Positions 23,640 to 32,213 of a DNA stretch of 64,000 nt are shown piece after piece. The notes under the pieces were generated by a model, which was given only the letters and a program-made list of their open reading frames with translations, did not search any database and had not been told where the DNA came from. The position numbers and the translations under genes are program-made. The DNA is from DATFFO01 sp963772815 (GTDB lineage: Bacteria; Actinomycetota; Acidimicrobiia; Spongiisociales; ZC4RG35), in contig CAVYYV010000004.1 of the NCBI GenBank assembly GCA_963772815.1, forward strand, positions 186,001-250,000, given 5' to 3'. Every line of letters begins with the position of its first letter. The stretch's first letter is position 1.

Positions 23640-24419
23640 TCACTCGAACCTCACCGTGACCGGGCCCAAGCGGTCGAAATCGGCTCGCACCACATCGCCC
23701 GACTCGACCGGAAAGGCACCGTGGAGGGCGCCCGTCATGATGAACCAGCCGGGCTGGAGGGCAACGTCGTAGTCGGCCAGGATGTTGGCCAGCCAGGCCA
23801 CCGCCGCCAGGGGGTTGCCCAGGGCCGCTGCACCGGCTCCCGAAGCTCTGGTGCGTCCGTTGTGGGAAACGACCATGCCGACCAGGCGGGGATCCCATCC
23901 CTCCAGGGGCACCGAGCGGGCGCCCAGGATGATGGCGGCCGAGGAGGCGAGGTCGGAGATGGTGTCGGCCAGCTTGATCTTCCAGTCGACGATGCGGGAG
24001 TCGACCATCTCGATGGCGGCAACCGCTCCTGCCACCGCCCTCGAGGCCTCCATAGCGGTGACGCCGGGGCCGCGCAGCTCCTCGCTGAGCACGAGGGCGA
24101 TCTCGGCCTCTACCCGGGGCTGAATGTAGCCCGACAAATCGATGGCGGCGCCGTCGTCGAACACCATGGTGGAGAGGACCGGGCCGTAGTCGGGTTGGTC
24201 GACGCCCATCATCTCCTGCATTGGCTCGGAGGTGAGGCCCAGCTTGTAACCGATCACCTTCCCGCCTCCCTCGCTGAGAAGCAGGTCGACGAAAGCCTGT
24301 TGCACCGCGTAGGCCTGGGCCTGGGTCATGTCCGGCTGCTCGTCGGTGAATGGAGGGATTGGAGAGCGTTCCCGCAGGGCGGCGTGAAGGGCAGCGGCGC
24401 GGTCGCTGGGCGAGGTCAT
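23640..24419 (-). CDS. 2-keto-4-pentenoate hydratase
   Basis: The protein has 259 residues. Family signatures: VIGYKLGLTSEPMQEMMGVD, IQPRVEAEIALVLSEEL with metal-binding Glu residues, IEMVDSRIVDWKIKLADTIS, and VGMVVSHNGRTRASGAGAAA. It hydrates 2-hydroxypenta-2,4-dienoate to 4-hydroxy-2-oxovalerate. As first gene of the leftward operon it has its own promoter: TAGCGT is six bases before the ATG, and a 19-bp inverted repeat lies just upstream. Assignment as hydratase rather than decarboxylase rests on gene order and is moderately sure. Confidence 0.88.
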   Translation of the reverse strand: MTSPSDRAAALHAALRERSPIPPFTDEQPDMTQAQAYAVQQAFVDLLLSEGGGKVIGYKLGLTSEPMQEMMGVDQPDYGPVLSTMVFDDGAAIDLSGYIQPRVEAEIALVLSEELRGPGVTAMEASRAVAGAVAAIEMVDSRIVDWKIKLADTISDLASSAAIILGARSVPLEGWDPRLVGMVVSHNGRTRASGAGAAALGNPLAAVAWLANILADYDVALQPGWFIMTGALHGAFPVESGDVVRADFDRLGPVTVRFE

Positions 24420-24425
24420 GATTCG

Positions 24426-24431
24426 ACGCTA
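24426..24431 (-). promoter_or_regulatory. -10 box of leaderless meta-cleavage operon promoter
   Basis: TAGCGT on the minus strand exactly 6 nt before the ATG at 24419. The candidate operator at 24459-24477 covers the region where a -35 element and its upstream flank would sit. Confidence 0.5.
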
Positions 24432-24458
24432 ACCGGTGCGTCCCGCCATGCGGTCTGA

Positions 24459-24477
24459 TGTTCTCTCATGTGGAACA
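24459..24477. promoter_or_regulatory. Candidate IclR operator, site 1
   Basis: TGTTC-N9-GAACA inverted repeat with central CATG (TGTTCTCTCATGTGGAACA). It lies between the IclR stop and the hydratase promoter, about 28 bp upstream of the -10 box. It shares the GTTC....CATG.GGAAC pattern with site 3. Confidence 0.55.
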
Positions 24478-24486
24478 ACGATGGGC

Positions 24487-25257
24487 TCAGCGTCCCGGCC
24501 AGCCCAGCCGCCGCGAAGCCACTGCTGCCATTTCCATCACTGCCAGGCCGAACCGGTGGCTGAGCGGCTCGAGCCGCTCAATCGGCCCGGCCACGCTGAG
24601 GGCGGCCCGCACCCGTCCTGAGCCGTCCCGAATCGGGGCCGCAACGCTCAGGACATCGAGCGCGGACTCGCCCTGGTTGGTCGAATAGCCCCGCTTGCGC
24701 ACCTCCTTCAGCTGAGCTCGGAGCTGGTTGAGGTTGGTGACGGTGTTGGCTGTGAGGCTGGTCAGTTGCCAACCGTCCAGAAGGGCCTCCAGCTCCAGTT
24801 CGGGTAGGTGGGCGAGCAGGCACTTGCCGGTGGCGGTGCTGTGGGCCCAGTTGCGCCGTCCCACGTCGATGAACAGCTTCATTGTGTTGGGGCTGTCGAG
24901 GCGATCCACGTACACCACCTCTCGTCCGTCAAGCACGGCGACGTGGACCGTCTCACCCGAGGCAGCACGGAGCTGTTCCATGGGCCCGATGACGGCCTCG
25001 TGGAGGTCGAGCCCCGTCGCCACGGCCGCCCCCAGGTCGTAGACCGCCAGACCCAGCCGATAGCGCCCGGTCACCTCGTCCTGTTCCACCAGGTGTTCCT
25101 CGCTCAGGGTGACCAGCAACCGGTGCACGGTCGACTTGCTCACATCCAGGCGCCGCGCCAACTCGGAGACACCGAACTCACGCTCATGAGCCGAAAACTC
25201 CTTCAACAGGCGCGCTGCGTTCTGCACCGAGGCCAGGACGGGGCGCTTGCCGCTCAC
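24487..25257 (-). CDS. IclR-family transcriptional regulator
   Basis: The protein has 256 residues (GTG start). An N-terminal winged helix-turn-helix (about 8-70, FGVSELARRLDVSKSTVHRL) is followed by an IclR effector domain (about 85-250; HVAVLDGREVVYVDRLDSPN, HSTATGKCLLAHLPE, GYSTNQGESALDVLSVAAPI). Such regulators control aromatic catabolic operons and respond to pathway metabolites. The gene lies between the two divergent catabolic operons and is coupled by GTGA to the unknown gene upstream. It probably binds the 19-bp repeats at 24459, 25984 and 26180. Confidence 0.92.
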   Translation of the reverse strand: MSGKRPVLASVQNAARLLKEFSAHEREFGVSELARRLDVSKSTVHRLLVTLSEEHLVEQDEVTGRYRLGLAVYDLGAAVATGLDLHEAVIGPMEQLRAASGETVHVAVLDGREVVYVDRLDSPNTMKLFIDVGRRNWAHSTATGKCLLAHLPELELEALLDGWQLTSLTANTVTNLNQLRAQLKEVRKRGYSTNQGESALDVLSVAAPIRDGSGRVRAALSVAGPIERLEPLSHRFGLAVMEMAAVASRRLGWPGR

Positions 25258-25940
25258 CGTTCCGGCGGTGCCGAGGAGTCGGCTCGCAGGGCTGCCAGCA
25301 ATGCCCGTCGCAACTCGGTCGGGTCGGGAACTGTCTTGGTCAGGGCTACCAGCTCGTCACTCCAAGGGACCAGCTCCCGGGCGATGAGTGCCTGGGCCCT
25401 CACCAGACCCGCCAGGGCGGCCCCCTCCATCTCGTCGACGAGCGCCTCCCGTCCCTTGACCCGCGAGCGAATCGTGTCGAAGTCGCGGGCGTCGGCGATG
25501 TGTGAGTTGGCCAGCCCGGCCCCGGCGTGGCCGGCGTGGTGGGTGGTCAGCTCGGCGCCCGGCTGGACGATCATGTGGTAGAGGTGGGTCGAGATGCCGA
25601 GCGTGCGGCGGACCAGCTCACTGGCGGGACGCGCAGACTCGTCGATCATGCCCAGGGCGGGCAGCACCACCGGGTCGTAGAAGCGCAGCTTCCAATGCAT
25701 ACCCTCGAGCTCCGACTCTGTCTCTACCTCCTGGCCCTGGGCGGGGCCAAGCTGTTGGCGGGTGGCGATCACGTGCAGGTTCTGGACGCCGACGGCCGCC
25801 ACGGTGAATTCCTGTCCGAGGAGCGGCATCCGTCCCTGGACGGCCGGTGGCTGGAGCTTGGCCTGAGTGAGATAGGCCCGGTGGACCGATGTCACGTAGT
25901 CGGCCATGGCCTGGCGCATTGCTTCGGGGCTGGTGACCAT
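25254..25940 (-). CDS. Protein of unknown function, co-transcribed with the IclR regulator
   Basis: The product is 228 residues and I do not recognise the family. It is soluble and predicted mostly helical, with no signal peptide. A His-rich stretch (LYHMIVQPGAELTTHHAGHA, then GAGLANSHIADARDF) may bind a metal. MVTSPEAMRQAMADYVTSVH opens the protein and a long helical tail follows residue 170. The ATG at 25940 is the first in frame. The stop overlaps the IclR start, so it may help sense or transform the inducer. A polyketide-cyclase-like or aldolase-like enzyme was considered but no motif supports it. Confidence 0.7.
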   Translation of the reverse strand: MVTSPEAMRQAMADYVTSVHRAYLTQAKLQPPAVQGRMPLLGQEFTVAAVGVQNLHVIATRQQLGPAQGQEVETESELEGMHWKLRFYDPVVLPALGMIDESARPASELVRRTLGISTHLYHMIVQPGAELTTHHAGHAGAGLANSHIADARDFDTIRSRVKGREALVDEMEGAALAGLVRAQALIARELVPWSDELVALTKTVPDPTELRRALLAALRADSSAPPER

Positions 25941-25983
25941 GCCCGACCTACCCTAAACCTCGCCTTCCCGCATCGCGGGACAC

Positions 25984-26002
25984 CGTTCCCCCATACGGCA
26001 CG
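25984..26002. promoter_or_regulatory. Candidate IclR operator, site 2 (degenerate)
   Basis: CGTTCCCCCATACGGCACG matches site 3 at 15 of 19 positions, with one arm weaker. It lies 44 bp upstream of the unknown gene/iclR transcript start codon, where it could give autoregulation. Confidence 0.4.
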
Positions 26003-26179
26003 CGATCCACCACTGGGCCGGCCAGATCCCATCCCGGTCGAAACCGTCACCATTGCTTCTTTGAGCGCTGACGCCACCCCCTTGGTTGGAAGGTGGCGAA
26101 AGCATGGCGAAGGTGGCGATCGAAGCAACGGGGAAACGGTTCAGAGAGGCCCAAAGAACGGGCATCTCGGCGGGGAGAG

Positions 26180-26198
26180 CGTTCCGCCATGGGGAACG
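26180..26198. promoter_or_regulatory. Candidate IclR operator, site 3
   Basis: CGTTCCGCCATGGGGAACG has perfect 6-base arms around seven bases. It is centred about 40 bp upstream of the -10 box of the first dioxygenase gene. It agrees with site 1 at 13 of 19 positions, including GTTC, CATG and GGAAC. Confidence 0.55.
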
Positions 26199-26225
26199 GT
26201 GGCCCTCAGGGCGGGACACGAAGCT

Positions 26226-26231
26226 TATGTT
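26226..26231 (+). promoter_or_regulatory. -10 box of leaderless upper-pathway operon promoter
   Basis: TATGTT exactly 6 nt before the ATG at 26238; no Shine-Dalgarno sequence before that ATG. Confidence 0.5.
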
Positions 26232-26237
26232 GCCTGC

Positions 26238-27146
26238 ATGGGAATCCTCCGTCTCAGTCACGTGGACATCACGGTCCCCGACCTCGACCTGGCATCGGCC
26301 TACTACACAGGCGTGATCGGCATGGACCAGACCGAGCAGGTCGACGATCGGGTCTTCTTCAAGTGCTGGGACGAGGAGGACCACCACTCCCTGGCGGTCA
26401 GATTCGATCCGCGGGTGGGAATCGATCGTTTCGCGTTCAAGGTGGAGACCGAACAAGACCTGGAGTACTTCGAGGATCGGCTGGAAGACTACGGGCTGGT
26501 GGTGAGCCGGGTGTCGCGGGACGAAGAGGTAGGTCAGGGCGAGTCGATTCGCTTCGACATCCCCTCCGGCCACGAGATGGAGCTGGTCTACGACGTCGAG
26601 AAGCTGGGCAGCTCGGTGGGCAAGCTCAACCCGGTCTATCGCCCGCCCTCTGGGCGCGGGATCGCCCCACCACGCATGGACCACATGCTGATCAATGCCG
26701 AAGAGGTGGGCGAGGCCACCAAGTTCTTCATGGACGTGCTCGGATTCCGTCTCACCGAGCAGCTCATCGACGCCGAGGGCCACCAGATCGGGACCTGGCT
26801 GGAGCGCTCGCACCGACCGCACGACATAGCCATCGTCTCGGGGTCCAACGGTGCCCTCCATCATTTCGCCTACTGGCTGGACGACTGGGATCACGTGCGC
26901 AAGGCGGCAGATATTCTCGCCTACAACGCTATCCCGGTCGATGTCGGTCCCACTCGCCACGGAATCACGCGGGGGAACACGATCTATTTCTTCGACCCGA
27001 TGGGAACCCGAAACGAGGTCTTCACCGGCGGTTACAAACCCGACCCCGATTTCCCGACCATCACCTGGACCGAGGACAACATCGGCAAGGCCGTCTTCTA
27101 CTACGAGGGCGAGATCAACGACCGCTTCATCAAAGTGCACACGTGA
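26238..27146 (+). CDS. Catechol 2,3-dioxygenase, type I extradiol
   Basis: The protein has 302 residues with two VOC modules. The Fe(II) ligands of the XylE group are present: His149 (PPRMDHMLIN), His209 (GALHHFAYW) and Glu260 (TRNEVFTGGY). Active-site His195 (RSHRPHDIAI), His241 (PTRHGITRG) and Tyr250 also align. It cleaves a catechol next to one hydroxyl with O2 to give a hydroxymuconic semialdehyde. The frame is open upstream, but the leaderless -10 box and the family N-terminus (GILRLSHVDITVPDL) fix the start at 26238. First gene of the rightward operon. Confidence 0.93.
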   Translation: MGILRLSHVDITVPDLDLASAYYTGVIGMDQTEQVDDRVFFKCWDEEDHHSLAVRFDPRVGIDRFAFKVETEQDLEYFEDRLEDYGLVVSRVSRDEEVGQGESIRFDIPSGHEMELVYDVEKLGSSVGKLNPVYRPPSGRGIAPPRMDHMLINAEEVGEATKFFMDVLGFRLTEQLIDAEGHQIGTWLERSHRPHDIAIVSGSNGALHHFAYWLDDWDHVRKAADILAYNAIPVDVGPTRHGITRGNTIYFFDPMGTRNEVFTGGYKPDPDFPTITWTEDNIGKAVFYYEGEINDRFIKVHT

Positions 27147-27156
27147 GGAGCATCTC

Positions 27157-28068
27157 TTGGCCACCCTGAGACTGTCACACGTCGAGATCCGGGTCCCCGA
27201 CCTGGAGCTCGCCAACGCCTACTACACCGAGGTGCTGGGCCTGGTCGAGACCGCCCGAGAGAGCTCCAAGGTGTGGCTCAAATGCTGGGACGAGCAGCAG
27301 CACCATTCCGTGATCCTGGCCGACGCTCCCACCTACGGCCTCAACCTGGCCGGCTTCAAGGTCACGTCGGTCGAAGACCTCGACACCTATCAGCAGCGAC
27401 TGGAGGCCGCAGGCGTGGCGACCAAACGCTTCGCGGCCGGCGAGCTGGGCCCCGGCTCCGGCAACACACTCCGCTTCCAGACGCCGTCGGACCACACGAT
27501 CGAACTGGTGCACGGGATGGAGCAGGTGGGCAACATGCTCCCGCTTCACAACCCACCTCCTGAGCCGCTCGGTCTGGTGGGGATCCACCCGCCCCGGATC
27601 GACCATCTCTTCTTGATGTGCGAGGACGTGGACGAGACCACCGCCTTCTTCCAGGACATGCTCGACTTCCGTCTGACCGAGCTGATCATGTCCGACGACG
27701 GCCATCAGCTGGCATCATTCATGGAGCGCAGCCACAGCTCGCACGACATCGCCTTCATCGTCGGCCCCCAGGGCGCCTTCCATCACGTGGCGTTCTGGCT
27801 GGACAACTGGAACGATTTGCGGGATGCAGCCGACATCTGCGCGTATCACGGCGTGCGGATCGACGCCGGCCCCACCCGTCACGGAGCCACCCGCGGCTGG
27901 GGCCTCTACTTCTTCGACCCGGCCGGGAACCGCAACGAGGTCTACACCGGCGGCTACTACGTCGACCCCGACCGTGAGCCGATCGTCTGGACCGAGGCGG
28001 AGATGGGCCGGGCCATCTTCTACTACGAGGGTGTGGTCGACCAGCGCTTCCTGACCGTGCACAGCTGA
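27157..28068 (+). CDS. Second catechol 2,3-dioxygenase paralogue
   Basis: The protein has 303 residues, colinear with the preceding gene. It has all iron ligands: His150 (PPRIDHLFLM), His210 (GAFHHVAFW) and Glu261 (NRNEVYTGGY). The initiator is TTG at 27157 with GAGGAG six bases upstream, ten bases after the stop of the first paralogue. The paralogues differ most in the N-terminal module and in the loop around residues 55-65, so they may prefer different substituted catechols or form a hetero-oligomer. The stop overlaps the phosphatase start (TGATG). Confidence 0.92.
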   Translation: MATLRLSHVEIRVPDLELANAYYTEVLGLVETARESSKVWLKCWDEQQHHSVILADAPTYGLNLAGFKVTSVEDLDTYQQRLEAAGVATKRFAAGELGPGSGNTLRFQTPSDHTIELVHGMEQVGNMLPLHNPPPEPLGLVGIHPPRIDHLFLMCEDVDETTAFFQDMLDFRLTELIMSDDGHQLASFMERSHSSHDIAFIVGPQGAFHHVAFWLDNWNDLRDAADICAYHGVRIDAGPTRHGATRGWGLYFFDPAGNRNEVYTGGYYVDPDREPIVWTEAEMGRAIFYYEGVVDQRFLTVHS

Positions 28069-29146
28069 TGGACGAGCGGCCCTCATTCCCTCGCAAAGAG
28101 CGCGACGAGGCTCCCCTCTACCTGGCTCGCTACCTGGAGAAGCAGGCTCGGACCGGCCAACCTGAGTCTGACGGTGAGGACGACGATTCGCCCCTCTACC
28201 TGCGTCAGTTCCGCAACCGACGCCGGGACGAGTCGATCACCGAGTCCCTTCCCCCCCTTTTCCAGCGGGTGGGGATGGGAATGCAGCAGGCCCTGACCGA
28301 GGACAACCGCAACAAGGAGATCTCGGCCCCCGCCTCCGCCAGGATGAAGCTGGCTGCCGACATCTACCTGATCCGGCACGGCGAGACGCAGGGCTACACG
28401 AGCGAGGCAGGCCTCACTCCGGCCGGCACCTGGCAGGCCCACACCTACGGTCACACCATCTCCCGGCGCGTCTCGGCCGGTGAGACGCTGGTGTTGCGTC
28501 ACGCCCCCACCAACCGGGCGTCGGAGACGATCGACAGCATCCATCGCGGGCTCAAAGACGGTCTGGTCATGTTCGAGAAGGACGTCAAGGTCTTCGAGCC
28601 CGAGCCCATGGACGAGTTTCGCAACTTCGGGGTGGCCACCCCCGACGGCGTTCGTGATGTCACCGGCGCCTTCCGGATGTATTACTCCACGCTGGAAAAG
28701 TACGAGCGCATCGCCCTGGGCGACCGTCCCATGTGGCTGGTAGAGGTGGATCGCTTCTGGCAGACCCAGCAGGGTGGCGGTGACCCGATCCAACACTGGC
28801 TGACGGTGCCCATGTTCCACTTCGAACCCCCTGCCATGACGGTGCGCCGCTTCTGGATGGGCATACGCCGGCTCGCTTCCGAGTATCCCGGGCGCGGATC
28901 CTGGTGGCGTCTCACTCCGGCCCGATCCGGGCCTTCGCCATCGCCGCACTCGGGTACGACCCGGGCGAGCCCTACAACACCGAGCACGTTCGGGTGAAGC
29001 TGGAGGAAGGCGGGGCGTCGGGTCTCGTCACCTACCGCAACCGCGTGCAGGAGGTACAGGTGCCCGATATCGAGAGTCTTCCCACCTGGGAGCTGGGCGA
29101 GGATTGGGATCCGTCTGGCCTCCAGCAGAAAGAGGGGGGTAAGTGA
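28068..29146 (+). pseudogene. Histidine phosphatase (phosphoglycerate-mutase superfamily) with one-base deletion
   Basis: From the ATG at 28068 an N-terminal ~90-residue polar region leads into the histidine phosphatase core with nucleophile motif YLIRHGETQG. The frame is correct to ASEYPG. A one-base loss at about 28893 then shifts it; the second catalytic His (LVASHSGPIRAFAIAALGYD) and the C-terminus to 29146 continue in the next frame. Repaired, the protein has 359 residues. Both catalytic His and the Arg of RHAPTNRASET are conserved, so the shift may be a sequencing error. A phosphatase directly before a phenol-phosphorylating enzyme pair is significant. Substrate unknown. Confidence 0.8.
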
Positions 29147-29254
29147 GCTACCCAAGGAGCTGCCTCCATGTGCAGGGCGTGCCCGACGTCGGATCTCTCC
29201 CATCCGACGCGATCGACCACGGATCTCCTCGCAGAACCGCACCGGAGCTTGCCC

Positions 29255-30328
29255 GTGTCTGATTACGTGCTGTGGTTCGAGAACTACACGGACTCCGATC
29301 GGGCGCGGGTGGGAGGCAAGAACGCCAGCCTGGGGACCATGATTCAGGCCGGTCTGCCGGTCCCTCCCGGGTTTGCGGTCACCATCGAAGCCTATGAGAC
29401 GCTCAAGGGCGACGTGGGTCGGGACAGCGTCATCGACGGGCTTCTGGCCGAGATCGACACCCACGACTCAACCGGTCTACGCGAGGTCTCCACCCAGGTC
29501 CGCAAGATCATCGAGGAGATACCCGTCACCGACGAGATCCTCCAAACCGTACGGGAGTCCTACCACCTGCTCGAAGAGAGGTGTGGAGTGGAGAACGTCG
29601 CGGTGGCAGTTCGCTCGTCTGCCACGGCCGAGGATCTTCCCGACGCAAGCTTCGCCGGTCAACAGGACACGTATCTGTGGGTGAAGGGTGCCGACGCCGT
29701 CATCGAGAACGTGCGCCGATGCTGGTCGTCGGTGTACACCGACCGGGCCATCAGCTACCGCCACGAGATGAACCACGACCACGACCGAATCTCGATGGCG
29801 GTCGGGGTGCAGATGATGGTGGATCCCAAGGCGGCAGGCGTGGCCTTCACGCTCAATCCTCAAGATGGTGACCGGAGCCAGGTGGCCATCGATGCCTCAT
29901 GGGGACTGGGGGAGGCTGTCGTATCCGGTGAGGTAACGCCCGACAACTTCCTGGTCGACAAGGTCATCGGGGAGATAGTCCGACGCATCATCTCCCCGAA
30001 GACGATCGAGTACCGGGTTGACGGTGATAACAGCGTCGTCAAGGTCGAGGTGGAGGAGGAGCGTCAGTCGGCCGCCTGCCTCACCGACGACGAGATCCGG
30101 GCGGTGGCGACCATGGCCCGGCGGGCCGAGAAGCACTACGGAACGCCCCAGGACGTCGAGTGGGCCATCGATCGCCACCTGCCCGATGGGGAGAATGTGG
30201 TCCTCCTTCAAGCGCGGCCGGAAACGGTGTGGTCCCGCAAGAAGCCGAACCCGATCGCCACGTCCAGCAACCCACTCGAGTCGATCATCTCGACCCTCAT
30301 GACGCCGATCCACGCGAGGGACCAGTGA
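29255..30328 (+). CDS. PEP-synthase-like ATP-grasp subunit (phenylphosphate synthase subunit B type)
   Basis: The protein has 357 residues and corresponds to only the ATP-binding third of PEP synthase or pyruvate phosphate dikinase. Visible motifs: VGGKNASLGTMIQAGLPVPP, VAVRSSATAEDLPDASFAGQ, EAVVSGEVTPDNFLVDK, and the terminal VVLLQARPETVWS. The His and PEP-binding domains are absent and the former is encoded by the next gene. This split matches phenylphosphate synthase and rifampin-phosphotransferase chemistry: ATP gives a pyrophosphoryl-His intermediate, releasing AMP and Pi. The GTG at 29255 fits the family start; an ATG at 29168 with a better AAGGAG site would add 29 unrelated residues. 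Confidence 0.85.
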   Translation: MSDYVLWFENYTDSDRARVGGKNASLGTMIQAGLPVPPGFAVTIEAYETLKGDVGRDSVIDGLLAEIDTHDSTGLREVSTQVRKIIEEIPVTDEILQTVRESYHLLEERCGVENVAVAVRSSATAEDLPDASFAGQQDTYLWVKGADAVIENVRRCWSSVYTDRAISYRHEMNHDHDRISMAVGVQMMVDPKAAGVAFTLNPQDGDRSQVAIDASWGLGEAVVSGEVTPDNFLVDKVIGEIVRRIISPKTIEYRVDGDNSVVKVEVEEERQSAACLTDDEIRAVATMARRAEKHYGTPQDVEWAIDRHLPDGENVVLLQARPETVWSRKKPNPIATSSNPLESIISTLMTPIHARDQ

Positions 30329-30386
30329 GACCCGACTGACCTCCCGCGCCCCCGCCAGCATCCGTCCGTACAGCCAGGAGCAGAGA

Positions 30387-32195
30387 ATGTCCGACAATCG
30401 ATTCCCCAGCCCGTTTGAGATCCCCACCCCTGAGGGGGCGGAGGGATGGGAGGAGCTGTACACATACTCCTCCCTGTTCAGCGAGGGACGCCGCGAGTAC
30501 GAAGAGGATCGTTTCTGGTTCCAGGACAGCATGCACTGGGGTTGGGCGATGTCGCCCTGGGACGCCGACCACCTCGAATACGCCATCGCCTCGCTCAGCC
30601 AGTACAACACCCGCCACTATCTGATCCCACCGGCCAACGGGATCGACTTCCGGATCCTGTACGGGTATCCGTTCTTCTCGCCGGTGACGATCGAGGACGG
30701 CCCGACCATCGAGGCCCGGGTTCCCCAATTCATGGAGCGGGCCGGCTACTACTTCGGCAACTGGAACGACCTGTACGAGAACTGGCTGGGGAAGATCAAG
30801 GAGAACATCGCCGAACTCGAGGCGATCGATTTCTCGCCCCTTCCCGAGGTGGAGCCGATGGAGGTCGTCACCGAAGGGCGGGGGACCGGTTCCGGCTGGG
30901 AGTTGCAGCGCCAGTACCACAGGTTCAAGGACCTATCACAGCGTATCTGGCAGTATCACTTCGAGTTCCTCAACCTGGGCTACGCCGCCTACCTGGACTT
31001 CTTCCAGTTCTGCAAGCAGGCCTTTCCGTCGATACCCGACCTGGCCATCGCACGGATGGTGGCGGGGATCGACGTGGACCTGTTCCGTCCCAACGAAGAG
31101 CTCAAGAAGCTGGCGCAGCTGGCCGTAGACCTGGGGATCGAAGACGCCTTCCGTCAGCACGACAGCGCCGAGGCGGTTCACGCCGCCCTCGACACGGACG
31201 CCGGCCGGCAGTGGCGAGCGGCCTGGGATGCGGCCAAGGACCCATGGTTTAACTTCAGCTCGGGCACGGGCTTCTACTACTACGACAAGACCTGGGTCGA
31301 TCACCCCGAAATCACCTACGGGTTCGTCCACGACTACATCGTCAAGCTCGAGGCAGGGCAGTCGATCGCCCGTCCCGTCCACCAGGTGGAGGCGGAGCGG
31401 GATCGGATCGTGTCCGAGTACAGCGAACTGCTCCAAACCGAAGAGGACAAGGAGACCTTCGCCGGAAAGCTGGGCCTGGCCCGGACCGTCTTCCCCTATG
31501 TCGAGAACCACAACTTCTACATCGAGCATTGGTCGATGTCGGTCTTCTGGCGCAAGTCCCGGGAGCTGGGCGCCATGCTGGTCAAGGAGGGCTTCTTCCA
31601 GGAGGAGGAGGACATCTTCTATGTACGCCGCGACGAGGTGGACGAGCTGCTCTGGGACCTTTACTCGGCCTGGGCCGTTGGGGCTCCGCCCGCCGGGCCG
31701 ACCTACTGGCCGCCCAAGATCGCCAAGCGTCGTGCCCTGGTCGAGGCGCTGAAGAACTTCAAGCCACCCAAGGCTCTGGGAGAGCCCCCCAAGGTGGTCA
31801 CCGAGCCCTTCACCATCATGTTGTGGGGCATCACGTCGGACTCGGTCCAGACGTGGCTCGGTGCACCAGAAGGGGCCGGAGAGCTGACCGGAATGTCCGC
31901 CTCGCCCGGCACCGCCGAGGGACCGGCCCGGGTGGTCTTCAGCGCCGACGACATCGGCCAGGTTCAGGACGGTGAGATCCTGGTCGCCCCGATCACCGCG
32001 CCCTCCTGGGCCCCGGTGTTCTCCAAGATCAAGGCCACCGTCACCGATATCGGGGGCGTCATGTCCCATGCCGCCATCGTGTGTCGCGAGTACGGGGTAC
32101 CCGCCGTCACGGGAACGGCATACGCCACCCGTGAGATCAAGACCGGCGACATGATTCGGGTGGACGGCAGTGCCGGCACCGTTACGAAGATCTGA
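30387..32195 (+). CDS. PEP-synthase-like substrate/His-domain subunit (phenylphosphate synthase subunit A type)
   Basis: The protein has 602 residues. The C-terminal ~95 residues are the swivelling phosphohistidine domain, with catalytic His561 in DIGGVMSHAAIVCREYGVPA. The preceding ~500 residues are an aromatic-rich helical domain (FWFQDSMHWGWAMSPWDADH, YYFGNWNDLYENWLG) comparable to the acceptor-binding part of rifampin phosphotransferase or PpsA. The PEP/pyruvate barrel with its CGQ motif is missing, so it does not make PEP. With the ATP-grasp subunit it should transfer a phosphoryl group to a hydroxyl, probably of a phenolic compound. An AGGAG site precedes the ATG. Confidence 0.85.
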   Translation: MSDNRFPSPFEIPTPEGAEGWEELYTYSSLFSEGRREYEEDRFWFQDSMHWGWAMSPWDADHLEYAIASLSQYNTRHYLIPPANGIDFRILYGYPFFSPVTIEDGPTIEARVPQFMERAGYYFGNWNDLYENWLGKIKENIAELEAIDFSPLPEVEPMEVVTEGRGTGSGWELQRQYHRFKDLSQRIWQYHFEFLNLGYAAYLDFFQFCKQAFPSIPDLAIARMVAGIDVDLFRPNEELKKLAQLAVDLGIEDAFRQHDSAEAVHAALDTDAGRQWRAAWDAAKDPWFNFSSGTGFYYYDKTWVDHPEITYGFVHDYIVKLEAGQSIARPVHQVEAERDRIVSEYSELLQTEEDKETFAGKLGLARTVFPYVENHNFYIEHWSMSVFWRKSRELGAMLVKEGFFQEEEDIFYVRRDEVDELLWDLYSAWAVGAPPAGPTYWPPKIAKRRALVEALKNFKPPKALGEPPKVVTEPFTIMLWGITSDSVQTWLGAPEGAGELTGMSASPGTAEGPARVVFSADDIGQVQDGEILVAPITAPSWAPVFSKIKATVTDIGGVMSHAAIVCREYGVPAVTGTAYATREIKTGDMIRVDGSAGTVTKI

Positions 32196-32213
32196 AGTGA
32201 CCTAGGAGGCCAC

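Noticed and set aside
28880..28910. Programmed ribosomal frameshift in the phosphatase gene
   Set aside because: No slippery heptamer or downstream pseudoknot is evident, and four other genes show similar small shifts without one.
29255..32195. A split pyruvate phosphate dikinase or PEP synthase
   Set aside because: Neither gene has the PEP/pyruvate-binding barrel or its terminal Cys motif, so only ATP-binding, acceptor and phosphohistidine parts are present.
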